The position numbers were made by a program, and so were the translations under genes. Positions 12,641 through 23,927 of a stretch of 64,000 nucleotides of DNA are shown here, piece by piece. The notes under the pieces were generated by a model that was not told the DNA's origin, did not search any database, and saw only the letters and a list, made by a program, of their open reading frames with translations. Source of the stretch: Oopsacas minuta (taxonomy: Eukaryota > Porifera > Hexactinellida > Lyssacinosida > Leucopsacidae); assembly GCA_024704765.1 (NCBI GenBank), contig JAKMXF010000310.1, positions 248,001 through 312,000 of the forward strand, written 5' to 3'. The stretch's first letter is position 1. Every line of letters starts with the position of its first letter.

Positions 12641-13434
12641 ACAGTGTATTGCTGAGAATTTTCTTCACAGATCTAATTATGTTAATAAGTAAAATTAATG
12701 ACTACATAAGTTATCTACAGATGTTCTAAGGAATATTTGATAGAAATGCACTCTAATTTTCTGCAATTACATTCATCTGATATTCAGATCAGGGGCGCCG
12801 AAATCACTCACAACTTGAACGATCCAGGGGGCTTACACATGTATATTGTATTAGCTCAATGGGGCTATAACCAAACGAGGGGGCTCGAGCCCCCTAGCCC
12901 CCCCGGGTTCGGCGCCTCTGATTCAGATACTATACGATTATTTTTCATCGCGTAAATGCGGGCAGCTCGAGAAGCGAAGCGGCTCGTATATATTACAGTT
13001 GGCGGAAAGATAGTTACAGGGAACATTGGTTGTCACTCATGAAGAGCTTTACGCGGGAAATGTCATTCGCGAGATAAATTTATGAGTTTTCTCGGATTAG
13101 TTTTGAGTGCCACATTCACCCTACAACAATCCTTTCCAATCCTTTCCAACTCTTTTCACGTCGTTACGACAATCATGTATCATAATTAGATCTAATAATT
13201 AATGCATTATTGCGGATTACCCATCCTAACAGATTTACAATTCTTTTCATGCACATTAGAGGATCATAATAATTAACTTTGTTGTAGTAATACAATACAT
13301 CTAAGGAATAATATAATAACTATTGGGTGCTATATCATCTAGATAACTGGAAATAGGTCTAATTATTAATGAATGATCTACTTCCAGTATTTAAGAGAGT
13401 TAAATTACAAATAAATAGACTTTATATATCTATC
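12641..13434. other. Divergent intergenic region
   Basis: Lies between the minus-strand USP gene start and the plus-strand discoidin gene start, so it probably holds both promoters. It contains a hAT-type miniature element (12790-12920) and CCTTTCCAA-type repeats near 13135-13150. No gene seen. Confidence 0.5.
12790..12920. mobile_element. hAT-type miniature element with 8-bp target duplication
   Basis: 131 bp. Left end CAGGGGCGCCGAAATC and right end GGTTCGGCGCCTCTG are inverted. Both sides carry the identical octamer ATTCAGAT, the 8-bp duplication expected of hAT elements. A partner of the same family in opposite orientation is at 48427-48543. Confidence 0.85.
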
Positions 13435-14130
13435 ATGGGTGGGAACATATTCCATATATTCGCACTATCTCTGTTGCTTACAATAATTTCTGTCACAGAA
13501 TGTAGAATCCTATCCGAAATTCCCGCAATCACACCAGTTAGAAATGATAATACTCGGATTAATGTGGGGGTGCAACCAGCTGAAGATTATGTTGCGTTAA
13601 TTGTAAATGAGAAAGTTAGACTTATTCAGAATGAACTCTACACCGCGAACGAACAACTCTCAAATGCTAAAGATGAACTCGTTAAGAAGGATAATGAACT
13701 GAAACTACTCAAAGCGGATCTCCAAGATAGAGTTACTATGGAAGCTAGACTCAAATATGCTATTGCTAATGCTACCATCAGTGGCGATGGGTGGACTTGC
13801 AACACGCCTAATCCCATGATATATCCAACAGGTGATAGGTATTGTTGGATTCCATCTGGTAACTGGGTGAACTTTGATCTAAAGGAGAAGTTTACTATAA
13901 ATCTCATTCGTTTTCGTCTGTATGATCAAGATGCTCGTGTCTATACCTATAACCTACACGTTTCTTCTGATTACAGGAATTGGATTAGCATAGCTGAAGG
14001 TGCAACTGGACAATCTGCTCAAGAGTACTTACTGAAAAAAGCCCTGCAAATCCGCTATATCAAGATGGAGGGTCGTAATACTTTAAACGCGCAGCTCCAC
14101 TTGAATACTTTAACGGTAGATTGGGTGTAG
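13435..14130 (+). CDS. Secreted coiled-coil protein with discoidin (F5/8 type C) domain, 231 aa
   Basis: I start at 13435 (MGGNIFHIFALSLLLT) because a hydrophobic signal peptide follows at once and the broken neighbour copy keeps a Met at the same place; an in-frame upstream ATG at 13369 would bury the signal. After cleavage near residue 22-25 come a short linker, a coiled coil (about residues 55-110, KDELVKKDNELKLLKADL) and a C-terminal discoidin-like domain (about 119-231). The latter has the WTC...RYCW pair of cysteines, VNFDLKEKFTINLIRFRLYD, SSDYRNW and the closing RYIKMEGRNT, the usual jelly-roll signposts. Such domains bind carbohydrate, lipid or matrix ligands; a secreted oligomeric lectin-like role is an inference. 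No introns seen. Confidence 0.8.
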   Translation: MGGNIFHIFALSLLLTIISVTECRILSEIPAITPVRNDNTRINVGVQPAEDYVALIVNEKVRLIQNELYTANEQLSNAKDELVKKDNELKLLKADLQDRVTMEARLKYAIANATISGDGWTCNTPNPMIYPTGDRYCWIPSGNWVNFDLKEKFTINLIRFRLYDQDARVYTYNLHVSSDYRNWISIAEGATGQSAQEYLLKKALQIRYIKMEGRNTLNAQLHLNTLTVDWV

Positions 14131-14434
14131 AGATCCAAAATTTTTAGGTGTTGCCGAGATTAGATTGTAAACTTGTAATTTAACATATTCGTGGAGATTT
14201 AGTTTGTATTTTTGACATTCTTTTGTATTAGCCTATTTAAATTTGTACAATTTGAAATAATACTCAAATGTGATTTCTTTGGGCTAAAATATATGCAATC
14301 AAGAGTTGTGAAAAATAAGCTATAGAGTATAGCGGGTTATTATAATATGTAATGACAAATTAAGTGTAATGCGCAGACTGCAGAGCCGATCGACTCGATA
14401 GAGGTCAATAGAGACACAGGCATACACCGAAATA

Positions 14435-14590
14435 CAGTAGACTCTTGTTAATACGTACTCGTCATCCGGAGTACGTATTATCCGAACTAATTTACAATGA
14501 AAAGGCATCGAAGCGGACTGATAAAGTGTACAAATCAGTACCCCCTTATCGGAGTTAAGTCTTAACAGTGTTCGTATTAATAGTTCATCC
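14435..14590. mobile_element. Partial Tc1/mariner-like miniature element
   Basis: Left end CAGTAGACTCTTGTTAATAC follows TA. The interior has GTACGTATTATCCG, as in related elements, but the right end near 14575 (GTTCGTATTAATAG) lacks the CTACTG terminus, so the copy looks truncated. Confidence 0.5.
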
Positions 14591-14669
14591 ATCAAATCAT
14601 AAAATGCAGAAAATTTTACTCAATATTGAATTAGTATGAAATGAGAGAAATATACTCCATATATCTATC

Positions 14670-15365
14670 ATGGTTCTGAACATATTTCATATATTCGCAC
14701 TATCTCTGTTACTCACAATAATTTGTGTCACAGAAGGTAATGACAGAGTTGACAACTGTCCCAGCTGTGAGATGCCATTTCGTCTGTCTACTACTGACAT
14801 CAACAGATCATCTCTCACAAAAATTACACTCTAGCTCTGTAGATGGATATGGTGATTTCAGAATAACTGTTTCACAAAACTCAACTAATTATCACATTTA
14901 TTCGACTAGGATAAGTCTTACAAATTGGCCTTTTGATGCTCAATGTAGAATACTATTCGAAATTCCTACAATCACGCCAGTTATAAATGATGATACACAG
15001 CTTAGGGTATTGTTTCCATCTTTCAGATATTTCCTTGTAAATCTTCAACCAGCTGAAGAGCATATTACATCACTTTTTTATGAGAAAGTTGGACTTATCT
15101 AACACGAAACAACAACTATCAAATACTATAGATGAGCTCGCTACTACGAATAAACTCACAAACAGCAGATGAATTGAAATTACTCAAAGAGGAATTAGAA
15201 AATAGAATTACCATGCAAGCTAAACTTAAATATGCTATGGCTACTGCAACAATAATATGATATGATTGGAGATGTCACACGCCTAACCTGATGCAATTCC
15301 GACAGGTAATAGGAATTATTGGATTTCAGCTGGTAATTGGATGTATAAACTCACTTATCAATAGA
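14670..15365 (+). pseudogene. Broken tandem copy of the discoidin protein gene
   Basis: The signal-peptide region (ATGGTTCTGAACATATTTC onward), the linker (FEIPTITPVINDD), coiled coil and start of the discoidin domain all match the gene at 13435 in order, but stops and frame changes interrupt them near 15100, 15170 and 15258, and the discoidin domain is cut short near 15360. Between the signal peptide and the linker lies about 195 bp absent from the intact copy. That insert has coding character (DNCPSCEMPFRLSTTDINRS; then FRITVSQNSTNYHIY), so the ancestor may have had an extra domain lost from the upstream gene. Confidence 0.75.
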
Positions 15366-16286
15366 AACGTGTCAAAAATTGAATAATACATATATGATAA
15401 TATATCCATTTCTGATATTCACAATTCAGAATTGAATTATACGAAAATGATTACCCTGTTAGTATGGGGCTAACCGTTGGAACGAAATTTATAAAAATTC
15501 ATTTGGAATTATTAGCCAAAGGTTGTGAAAATTTTGGTTAATAATATGAAAACTAATTCACTAAACATCCCTCACACTTTAATTACGAATAGAATTGCAG
15601 GTGACATCTAATATAAATAGTTAAATACATTACAGTGTCAATGTAAATAAATGCAGTAGACCAAATTGAATTGAGTAGAATAATGTAAAAAGCCTCCAAT
15701 CTAATTGGTCAAACATTAATTACCAAAAACGTGTGAAAATATTCACATTAGAAGTATTCAATACATACCAGAGGTGCACATCTACACACAAAATTGTACC
15801 CATGTGCCAATTTCCATGTCAATCTGACGACTAGATTTGCTAGGACAGCGGAGACGGACGGAGGAAGTTGTACCTCTTATATACCAATAGGTCATCTCGC
15901 TATAGGATCGTGCCAATATATTATAGTGCAGCAATGCTGCAATGGTGCACTCGTAGACAGGCTAAAACAGACGACTATAATATATCGTCGAATTATAGTG
16001 TAAGATAGTGTTCAGTATTAAGTTACTCGAACCCATCCCTGAATAAATTGATGAAATAACTACAATCTCATATTACAGTATAAGAGTACTATTCATTAAA
16101 CTATAAACTTAACTGTAAGGATATTATGTGAATTATTTCTGGAAAGGAAATATATCTCTAACAAATCCAGAAAGGAAAATCTTCCCCAAAATACAATAAA
16201 ATGAAGTATAAAATGATTAACAAATTAACACTAGTCATTAGACGTATGTTATGAAACTTGTATAATCAATTTTAAGGTCGAGTAAT
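15366..16286. other. Spacer, no gene seen
   Basis: AT-rich sequence with no convincing coding region. It separates the discoidin pair from the membrane-protein pair. Confidence 0.4.
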
Positions 16287-17496
16287 ATGTTTATTTGTGA
16301 AATTCGAAATATATATTTTACAATTTATGATGTGTTATTCTCTCTTCATATAATTATATTAATCGTGTGGGTTGTCGCATTATTCAACAGTTTCATCCAA
16401 TTGAGAAGGAAAGCTAAGTACTCCAGCTCCAGTATACCCTCATTTAGTCAGGATGCTATGTTGGAGGCTCTCAATACAAAAGTAGAATATCGTAAGTCTG
16501 TATTCCTGTTTGCTATTGTATTATCTGAATTAATTTCTTCTATATTTACTCTCCTCACGAATACAGAAACATTGATTAATTCATATTGCGTAAAAGCACT
16601 AGATCAGAATTACAGGAATTATAGTAGTGAATCAGTTAACAAGACCAGAGAAATAATATTAAATATTTCCTCCCCTATGCTCCGTACCAAGATTCAGTTG
16701 CTGAATCTACTAATAACAGTGATTGTAATAACTCTCTCCCGCTATATTTTACAAATAGTACAAGACGATTTCTCCTGGTTTCTTTCGGTATTCCCCTGAT
16801 CCTAACATTCTCGTTGGTTTACACACTGATGTCATACTATGTAATGGTAACTAAGAAATCTCTAAGTTATAATATCTCGTTGAAATCAGTGGATTTAGCT
16901 CGTGAACAGAAGATTCTATTATTGACGTCATCTGTTGCTAGTATCATCCTGATGTTACTGCTTGTGAGAATAGAAGTGTATGTATTATTCCATATTATTG
17001 AGAGTAGTGTTGCTATACTACAATCATATCTTACAGCCAAATACTCAATTAAACTTGTTCGTATTATTAAATGGAAAATATTGGACACTAAAATAGCATT
17101 TGAAGAAGATGATCACTTATTCAAATCTTATACTAAAAGTCTTAAAAAGTTCAGATTGTTCGCTTTCTTTTACAATATTGTTGTAGTTTGTTTTACCGTT
17201 CATGTTATCTTACGCTCTATTATGATTATCTCAATATCTCCTTATGGATTATCGCAATTATATAGTGTATCTCTTATCTCTACAAGTATGGCGAATATAT
17301 ATATATTTTAGAAAATATTCAGGAAATCACGTTGTTAATGGAGCAAAGACCTTTACTAGCTTCTCTACTCATTCTCTTCACCTTGAATATGTTCAGTATT
17401 CCATATTTGTTATCAAAAACCAATCTCAGCTGTAGTTTCAACTGCAAACGTTTCTATTTCAAATTTAAAAAGAACCTGAGCGAACCCTTATTATAA
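16287..17496 (+). pseudogene. Frameshifted copy of the seven-pass membrane protein
   Basis: Collinear with the intact gene at 18156: LNTKVEYRKS, SLVYTLMSYYVMVTKKSL, NISLKSVDLAREQKILL and IPYLLSK are shared. Two frame changes break it, one near 16665-16685 (before FGIPLIL) and one near 17290 (before SLLILFTLNMFSIPYLLSK). The last frame ends at 17496. If both shifts were sequence errors it would be a full-length paralogue of about the same size. The second N-glycosylation-rich loop is also recognisable in a shifted frame. Confidence 0.75.
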
Positions 17497-18155
17497 TTCT
17501 ATGAATATGAATTAGTTTTGCATAATATTAATTTACTGTAATGTAGTATTAAAGTTAATTTTTCCAAATAACTATGGAAGGTAGCACAGTTAAAATAATT
17601 GATTTGATAATTAGCTGTATTCAAGAAAGATCGTAATACATAATGCTAAATAATGACAAATAAATGTTGCCCAAACTCCCTCTCGTTGCGTAACCGGACT
17701 TCCATATCTCGTAACGGGGCTCCCGGTTAAATAACGAGGCGTCCGGTTACGCAACGGGCATGTAACCAGACAGGTTAGGCATCGGTGCGGAACATATATA
17801 CGTCTATTTGAAATTAATGAGCAGGGGAACACTCTTTCTACGACTCTGGACCAGAAAGAATAATCCTTATAGTGTTGAGTTCTTCATTGACCTCAAAACT
17901 GCTGCACCCGAGCTTTTCATGCATATCTATATCATGCATGACTTAAGGCAGAACATAATTACACATTACAAGTTATTGTATTACGGATAAATAAGCATTA
18001 AGAGAAATTGATATTATTTAATAAGGAGATTACATAAGAATTATGTATTTGTATTACAAAACGAAGGGATATTTCCGAAACTAAATACTTATGTAATATG
18101 TCTGAGAAAGTATAAATGAATAAGTGACTAATATTATAGCTATATTAACTACTAA
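17497..18155. other. Spacer with inverted GC-rich block
   Basis: Near 17665-17775 CGTAACCGGAC-type words recur in both orientations (GTTGCGTAACCGGACTTCC, GTCCGGTTACGCAACGGGC), probably a miniature transposon. The rest shows no gene. Confidence 0.5.
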
Positions 18156-19316
18156 ATGTATCAAATGTTATTCGCACACCTACAAATATTCAGCGAAATA
18201 TTTGTTAATACAATTTCTAGCTTTCTGCACTCTGTGACTACAATAATACTTCTATTATGGGTTTGGGTATTATTCAAAGCTGCAATCCGGTTGAGAAGGA
18301 AACTGAAGGATTTTACGGAATCTACAAATAATGAAGATGGTAACTTAGATGCTCTCAACACAAAAGTAGAATATCGTAAGTCACAGTTCATGCTTGCTAT
18401 TGTATTATCTGAGTTAATTTTTGCTATAATCACAGTCGTGACGAGTGCAGAATTATTGGTAAAGCTTGTTTTAACTTACCTGAATATTGAAAACCATCCA
18501 AATCAAACTGAATATGATAGTAGAAACATTAGTAGCTGCGAAGACAATGGTAATTATCATTACGTTACTGGTTGGCAATACACAACATGGGAGAGAATTT
18601 CATTGGTTTGTTTCGGTATTCCACTGATCCTAGCAAACTCGTTAGTTTACACACTGATGTCATACTATGTAATGGTAACTAAGAAATCTCTAAACTATAA
18701 TATCTCGTTGAAATCAGTGGATTTAGCTCGTGAACAGAAGATTCTATTGTCGAAGTCGTGTATTGCTTGTATTATCCTAATGTTGTTAATAGTAATTGAG
18801 CCACTATTTATACTTTATGAGCTGGCAGAATGTATTATCTGCTCAATACAAGTAGGATGTATCATACGCTATAGAAAGGAACTTGTTTGTGTTATTATGT
18901 GGAAAATATCAGACGTTAAAATAGCATTTGGAAAAGATCATCACTTGTTCAAATATTATACCAAAACTCTAAGAAAGTTCAAAACATTCGCAAACTTCTT
19001 TATTATTGTTATAGCTTTCTTCTCTGTCTTCTTACTAATTCACTGGGTGAGAAGTAGTCTATTTTTCATACAATCAAAAGAGTTATATCAATTTTATGGA
19101 ATATGTATACACCAATATCCGATTTTAACCAACGTAATAATACATATGGTACACATACTCGAGATGATACCATTAACTATCTCTTATATACTACTTTTCC
19201 TTCTGAACATCTCAACTATTCCTTACTTATTATCAAAATTTAACCGATGTCCTCTCAATTTAAGTTTTGCTACATTCTCTTCTAAAAAACAACTGGATAT
19301 GCCGTTGTTAAAGTAA
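18156..19316 (+). CDS. Seven-pass membrane protein, GPCR-like topology, 386 aa
   Basis: One uninterrupted reading frame from ATG. Hydrophobic segments lie at about 23-40, 76-98, 147-174, 201-222, 223-238, 278-296 and 335-356. Positively charged loops follow TM1 (RLRRKLK), TM3 (KKSLNYN) and TM5 (basic, 239-277). The loop between TM2 and TM3 (110-146) has N-glycosylation sites at 116 and 125 and a cysteine. That pattern gives an outside N-terminus and an inside C-terminus, as in GPCRs. I see no DRY, CWxP or NPxxY motif of class A receptors, and do not recognise the family. It could be a lineage-specific chemoreceptor-like protein; alternatively a non-receptor membrane protein. A broken tandem paralogue lies 0.7 kb upstream. 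Confidence 0.7.
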   Translation: MYQMLFAHLQIFSEIFVNTISSFLHSVTTIILLLWVWVLFKAAIRLRRKLKDFTESTNNEDGNLDALNTKVEYRKSQFMLAIVLSELIFAIITVVTSAELLVKLVLTYLNIENHPNQTEYDSRNISSCEDNGNYHYVTGWQYTTWERISLVCFGIPLILANSLVYTLMSYYVMVTKKSLNYNISLKSVDLAREQKILLSKSCIACIILMLLIVIEPLFILYELAECIICSIQVGCIIRYRKELVCVIMWKISDVKIAFGKDHHLFKYYTKTLRKFKTFANFFIIVIAFFSVFLLIHWVRSSLFFIQSKELYQFYGICIHQYPILTNVIIHMVHILEMIPLTISYILLFLLNISTIPYLLSKFNRCPLNLSFATFSSKKQLDMPLLK

Positions 19317-20034
19317 TGTGTATAAATTATCTAGGTTGTATAAGGTACTTGTATTTATTATTTAACATATTTAGTACGTAACTATTTATTTTACCTGTGG
19401 TTATAAATAAAACTGCTATTAAATAATAATAATAATAATAATAATAATAACCATGTATCATACTATACGTATATACGTATAATCTAAGTTGTATAATACA
19501 GATTATTCGTTCAATCTACAATTTTTGACTGATTTTCACAATAGATATTAGCATGAAAAGAGTTCTCGCATTGTTATGAGGAATCTCCACATATTTGGCC
19601 AATATAAGTAATACACTTGATAATAATGTGATTTATACAAGTCTAACAATGTCAAAATCTCCTATTTAGATATTAACCTACACGTATTATACAACTTAGC
19701 GGTGTAATATGGCTATACTTCGCCCTCATCGAATAGAAGGCCTATGTACTAGTAGAATTCCAGTGTTACAATACTGAAATAAGACAAATTGAGAAAAAGT
19801 TATTACCATATTTTTAATAGTAAAATTTAGGATACTTTTCTCAATACCAGTAGTATAAGGTATTCAGCTCTCAATACCTTATACTCAAACAAACCGCAAA
19901 CATCTATTAGTATAATTAATTACATAATGACCGATATTCCTAAGAGTCTATTCAACTATCCGTTTACAAACTAATAATCCAATAGAATTGACCTACGTAT
20001 AAAGTCTACTAAACTACTCAACTAACTAGAAGAA
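19317..20034. other. Convergent 3' spacer
   Basis: Lies between the 3' ends of the membrane-protein gene and RPL3. AT-rich with a short trinucleotide run at 19422-19450. No gene seen. Confidence 0.5.
19422..19450. repeat. (AAT)n microsatellite
   Basis: About nine consecutive AAT units. Confidence 0.9.
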
Positions 20035-21213
20035 TTACTCAGTGGCTTTGTCCTTCTTGAGCATTCCCATGAAGTCTCTCTTCTCCGTGTGTGTCTGGAA
20101 CCTACCGTGTCCAAACTTGCTAGCAGTGTCAATAAATTTGAGATTTATAACCTCGCGACTTTTACGACTGACCTGAGGTGCTAGAGCTTTCCTCAGAGTT
20201 AGAACTCGCTTCTTCTTTCCTACGGTACAACCCTTCAGCATTAAGAAGTCCTGTCTCACAACTCCATAGTGCGGGAAACCTCCCAGAGGTGTGATCTTCT
20301 TATCCGTGGTGTCATTTGGAGTACGTGCGTTAGCTTTGTCCCCTCCTTTTCCCATCAAATATATCTTCTTGTTCATTTCGGTACGATGATGGTACCCCTT
20401 CTGACCTGCTCTCGCCACAGAGAACCCCACACGTGCCGGATGCCACGCTCCGATACAAGCTACCTTCCTGAGACCCTTGTGTGTCTTGCGAGGCAACTTC
20501 TTAGTGTGCCAACGAGACGTTACTCCTTTGAAGCCGTGACCCTTAGTAGCGCCTATTACATCAATAGATTCATTAGAATTGAATACCTCAGTAATTGGCA
20601 GTTCTTGCTCAAGATGTTCTCTAGCCCAATCCACCTTGTCAGGGATTGACCCTCCATTCAGCTGTATCTCCATAAGATGAGCTTTCTTCTGTTTGATACT
20701 GAGTTTGTGTAGTTGTGTGTGAGCTAGTATTCTTATCACTGTACAGTACTTGTTCATCTTCTCGAATTTCCTCTGGATGTCTAGTTTCCCTTCTTCCTTC
20801 TCCCAACTAGCTTTCACACGCTGACATGCCTTCTTCTTACAACGGTACCAGTTCTTATAGAACCGTCTCAAACATTCGTTGTTAATTTTATGTGACAGTA
20901 CAGTTGTGAGGGTGCGGAGACCCCTGGGTGTCTCTATGTACCCCACTACACCCACACATACCATGGGAGGAGTCTCTACAATCGTGACTGCTTCCACAAC
21001 TTCAATCATCTTCACCTTAGTTTCAGGACGCTCCATGTCTCTAATCACATGAGTCATGCCAGCCTTGTAGCCCATGAATGCGGTTAGATGCACAGGCTTA
21101 CTTGAATCGTCACGCGGGAAGGACTTTACCTTCCCTCGGTGTCTCTTGGTACGTTTACGGGGTAGAAAACCTAGACTGCCGTGACGTGGTGCTGAGAACT
21201 TCCTATGAGACAT
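20035..21213 (-). CDS. RPL3: 60S ribosomal protein L3 (uL3), intron-free coding region, 392 aa
   Basis: Starts [20 protein letters not shown], the conserved eukaryotic L3 N-terminus; the frame continues upstream without a better start. It contains [19 protein letters not shown], the loop with [34 protein letters not shown] with the W that reaches toward the peptidyl-transferase centre, and the WHPARV histidine modified in other eukaryotes. It is about ten residues shorter than the human protein at the C-terminus. L3 is an early-assembling large-subunit protein needed for the peptidyl-transferase centre. The coding region has no intron, and its codons are more G/C-rich than the surroundings, as expected for a highly expressed gene. 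A nested transposon block begins about 40 bp upstream of the start codon. Confidence 0.98.
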   Translation of the reverse strand: MSHRKFSAPRHGSLGFLPRKRTKRHRGKVKSFPRDDSSKPVHLTAFMGYKAGMTHVIRDMERPETKVKMIEVVEAVTIVETPPMVCVGVVGYIETPRGLRTLTTVLSHKINNECLRRFYKNWYRCKKKACQRVKASWEKEEGKLDIQRKFEKMNKYCTVIRILAHTQLHKLSIKQKKAHLMEIQLNGGSIPDKVDWAREHLEQELPITEVFNSNESIDVIGATKGHGFKGVTSRWHTKKLPRKTHKGLRKVACIGAWHPARVGFSVARAGQKGYHHRTEMNKKIYLMGKGGDKANARTPNDTTDKKITPLGGFPHYGVVRQDFLMLKGCTVGKKKRVLTLRKALAPQVSRKSREVINLKFIDTASKFGHGRFQTHTEKRDFMGMLKKDKATE

Positions 21214-21449
21214 TCCGCTTATCAGCTGACTAGATATAGTAATGATAAGTTTAGGGCTTCCCAAATTCACGGAACGGAACGGACAGGTTTTTTTCAATAA
21301 ATTTCAAATTTTTTATTTCTTATCTATAGTTATTTGTTGCACATTTGGCCTTGTAAATCACAGAATATTGTATCATGACGGTTGTCAAGCATTTCTATTG
21401 ACTTTCACGTCGATGATAATCAATTTTCTCCAGACTTGACACACTAATG

Positions 21450-21724
21450 CAGGGGTGGGCAAACTACGGCCCGCCTGGCTTAAGTTATTTCAGTACTCTA
21501 ATTATTTGATCACTGTCTTACTCTTCCTTACGCACTCGGAAATTTCGTCCCATGGAAAATTTGATTTTTAGTTAACTATTATGTATAATTATTGTTTATT
21601 TACAATTATCTAGTACAGTTACTCTAATAAATTAGACATGGAACGTAGACGTAGGTCAATACGGCCCGCATTAAAATTTGGAATTAGAATGCGGCCTGCG
21701 CAGAAAAAAGTTTGCCCACCCCTG
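21450..21724. mobile_element. hAT-type miniature element with exact 8-bp target duplication
   Basis: 275 bp. Ends CAGGGGTGGGCAAACT and AGTTTGCCCACCCCTG are a perfect inverted match over 16 bp, followed inward by CGGCCCGC-like words, a common animal hAT end. CACTAATG is duplicated on each side (21442-21449, 21725-21732). Confidence 0.92.
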
Positions 21725-22018
21725 CACTAATGTCTCAAGTCTGGAAGTCAATTATAATTATAGAGTTCCTTCATATTAAAAAAGTGTCCAATTGGAGAGT
21801 TAGGAAGGTGACCAGTATTTGGTTTCTTTTAGGTCGGGGTCTATGCATCATTGTAATGGCGAATATTATATGGACCACCTGTCGGCTGGATAACTACCTC
21901 CCGCTAGCTCATAAAAGGAGATCGAAAATTAGAAATTTGAACAAATGGGTACAAATTTCACTTATTGATTACCATCGACGTGAAGTGTCATAACAAAAAC
22001 TTGACAACCGTCATGATA

Positions 22019-22145
22019 CAATAAAACCTCCAAAAGGTGAACACCCTGCGGACCGGCAAAAATGTTCACTTTTAAGAGGTCATATCCTATGTAATTTATA
22101 CATTTGGGACCGAGAAAAAGTGTTCATATTTTGGAGGTTTTACTG
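22019..22145. mobile_element. 127-bp Tc1/mariner-like element inserted in the right arm
   Basis: Starts CAATAAAACCTCCAAAA and ends TTTTGGAGGTTTTACTG with TA on each side. The uninterrupted left arm shows the empty site (GATACAATATTC), so the boundaries and TA duplication are certain. Confidence 0.9.
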
Positions 22146-22258
22146 TACAATATTCTGTGATTTGCAAGGCCAAATAAGCAACAAACAACGAATTTGAAAT
22201 TTCTTCAAGAAAACTTGTCTGTTCCGTTCCGTGAATTAGGGAAGCTCATATGAGGGTA

Positions 22259-22397
22259 CAGTACAACCCTATTATCCGAACTCGTTGGGACAATCAACAA
22301 TTCGGAAATTTGGGTCGTTTATACATAGTAAAATGGGAACTGGGACCAGGGAGCATGTTCAAATAATCGAAGAGTTCGGAAAATCGACGTTGCACTG
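22259..22397. mobile_element. Tc1/mariner-like miniature element
   Basis: 139 bp, TA-flanked. CAGTACAACCCTATTATCCG on the left and GTTCGGAAAATCGACGTTG then CACTG on the right are imperfect inverted ends, with TTCGG words inside. Lies between the fold-back element and the Merlin element. Confidence 0.65.
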
Positions 22398-23927
22398 TAA
22401 ATAGCACAATTATTGCAGTGGTCTGGATAAGTATCATTCTAACCATAATACTACGTTCATGCCTGCTATGGCGGCGGTGCCCTTGAATACAAGTATCATA
22501 TGTAAATGTATACTAATATAATATGGTACAACTATAGAATCCGACACCCCCCCAACTTTTTTAATGTAGTCAAAAATCGCTATATGCACCGTTGAAGAAC
22601 TCGTTGAGAAAAGCTGATAGAGCTTTCGAACTCAAAAATCGGATGGAAACTGACGAAGTTACGAAAAATCTCCTAAATAAGCCAAATCCTATGGAGAAAA
22701 TTGTATTAGCTACTATACTGAAATAATGCTGATGAATTCTATACAAACTACCATAGGAATGCACATATAATCAATCTTGCGGTTATCAACGCTTGCGTCA
22801 GTTGATTGATTCTTTTATGAATTTATTAGTTTGCGTAATTTGTAGTTATTACTATTAAGAACGGTCAATTTAAACCTGGTGTGGCCTGGTTCCCAAAGGG
22901 GCGAAAACCTGGTCACACTGTATATCTCGGAAACTATAATTCGCATCGCTTAGCTTTAAAAAGGAAAACGGTAGGTCTTGGCCTCATCTAGCCAAAAATA
23001 CCACTTGGACCACATCCAGCTATCCTAACAATAGGTGTTATGCACTATTAATGTTGCCAAATAATCATCAAGTACATTTCAAAGATATCTTAACTAGGAT
23101 TCATTTGTTGCTTAGAAATATCCCAAATTTATACATTTATCCTAAGTAGGACTGGCTCCCTTGCTTGTCATTTTATCACACTGGCTTCAGAAACCCTAGA
23201 AGCAACAAAAGGAGGCATGCCACAACCTTCATAATTAATACGTTTATTCACCCATTTTCTAGCTGCAAATGACCGGATCCAACTTAGAATTCATGTTGTT
23301 ATCCAGGTGCAAACGCGTTTGCTGTTTTAGGGACCTTTGAGTCTATATGCTAGCGATATAGGAACGGGATTAGATAGTGTCGTGGTTGCTCCTGGGTCTG
23401 GGCTGATGTTAAAAGCATAAGTTGAATTATTGCAGTGGGACTTTTTATGTATTATTGTTTCTGTCCGTTTGCATGTAAACTGTCTGCAAATAGTAATCTC
23501 TTCGTTGAACTAGTTCTTCAGCTCGTTTGTGTAAAAATTATTTGTAAATATGTATGATCTGAAATACTTCCTGCGCTTACACAGGGATCACGACATCAAT
23601 ACGACAGGAATAGAAACAGCCCGACAATAGCTGTTATTGGCCAACGGAAGTTGCAATTGTTACTGTTCACAGCTAATAATAGTATGTCGTTAACAATAAA
23701 CAAGAATTCTGTTAACAACACTACATAACTTCTAATGTTAGCCGGGGTGAGTATTTATTTCAAGCTACCCTATGCCCTAGGGGCAGTTATTCGAGGCAAT
23801 ATGGGCGCATTTACTAGTTTCAATATCCCTTAGAATAGCTTATGCTAACATTTAGCAAGTATGTGATGTAAGAGTGTATAATGTAACTATTCTTAACAAA
23901 GTAATACTATATATATTAGCAACTAAA

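Larger units (their letters stand above)
21250..22245. mobile_element. Large inverted-repeat element upstream of RPL3, hosting two younger elements
   Basis: Left arm about 21253-21437 (GGGCTTCCCAAATTCACGG through ATCAATTTTC) and right arm about 21965-22240 (ATTGATTACCATCGACG through TTCCGTGAATTAGGGAAGC) are near-identical inverted copies once the insert at 22019-22145 is removed. The centre also has CCAGACTTGA...TCAAGTCTGG split by the hAT element at 21450-21724. Class unknown; ends near GCTTCCC. No transposase. Confidence 0.75.

Noticed and set aside
20269-20649. 126-codon plus-strand frame over RPL3
   Set aside because: Antisense shadow of RPL3.
22570-22764. Identical 64-codon frames at 22570-22764 and 26161-26355
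   Set aside because: They lie in the two terminal repeats of the Merlin element, so they are copies of one non-coding sequence and not genes.
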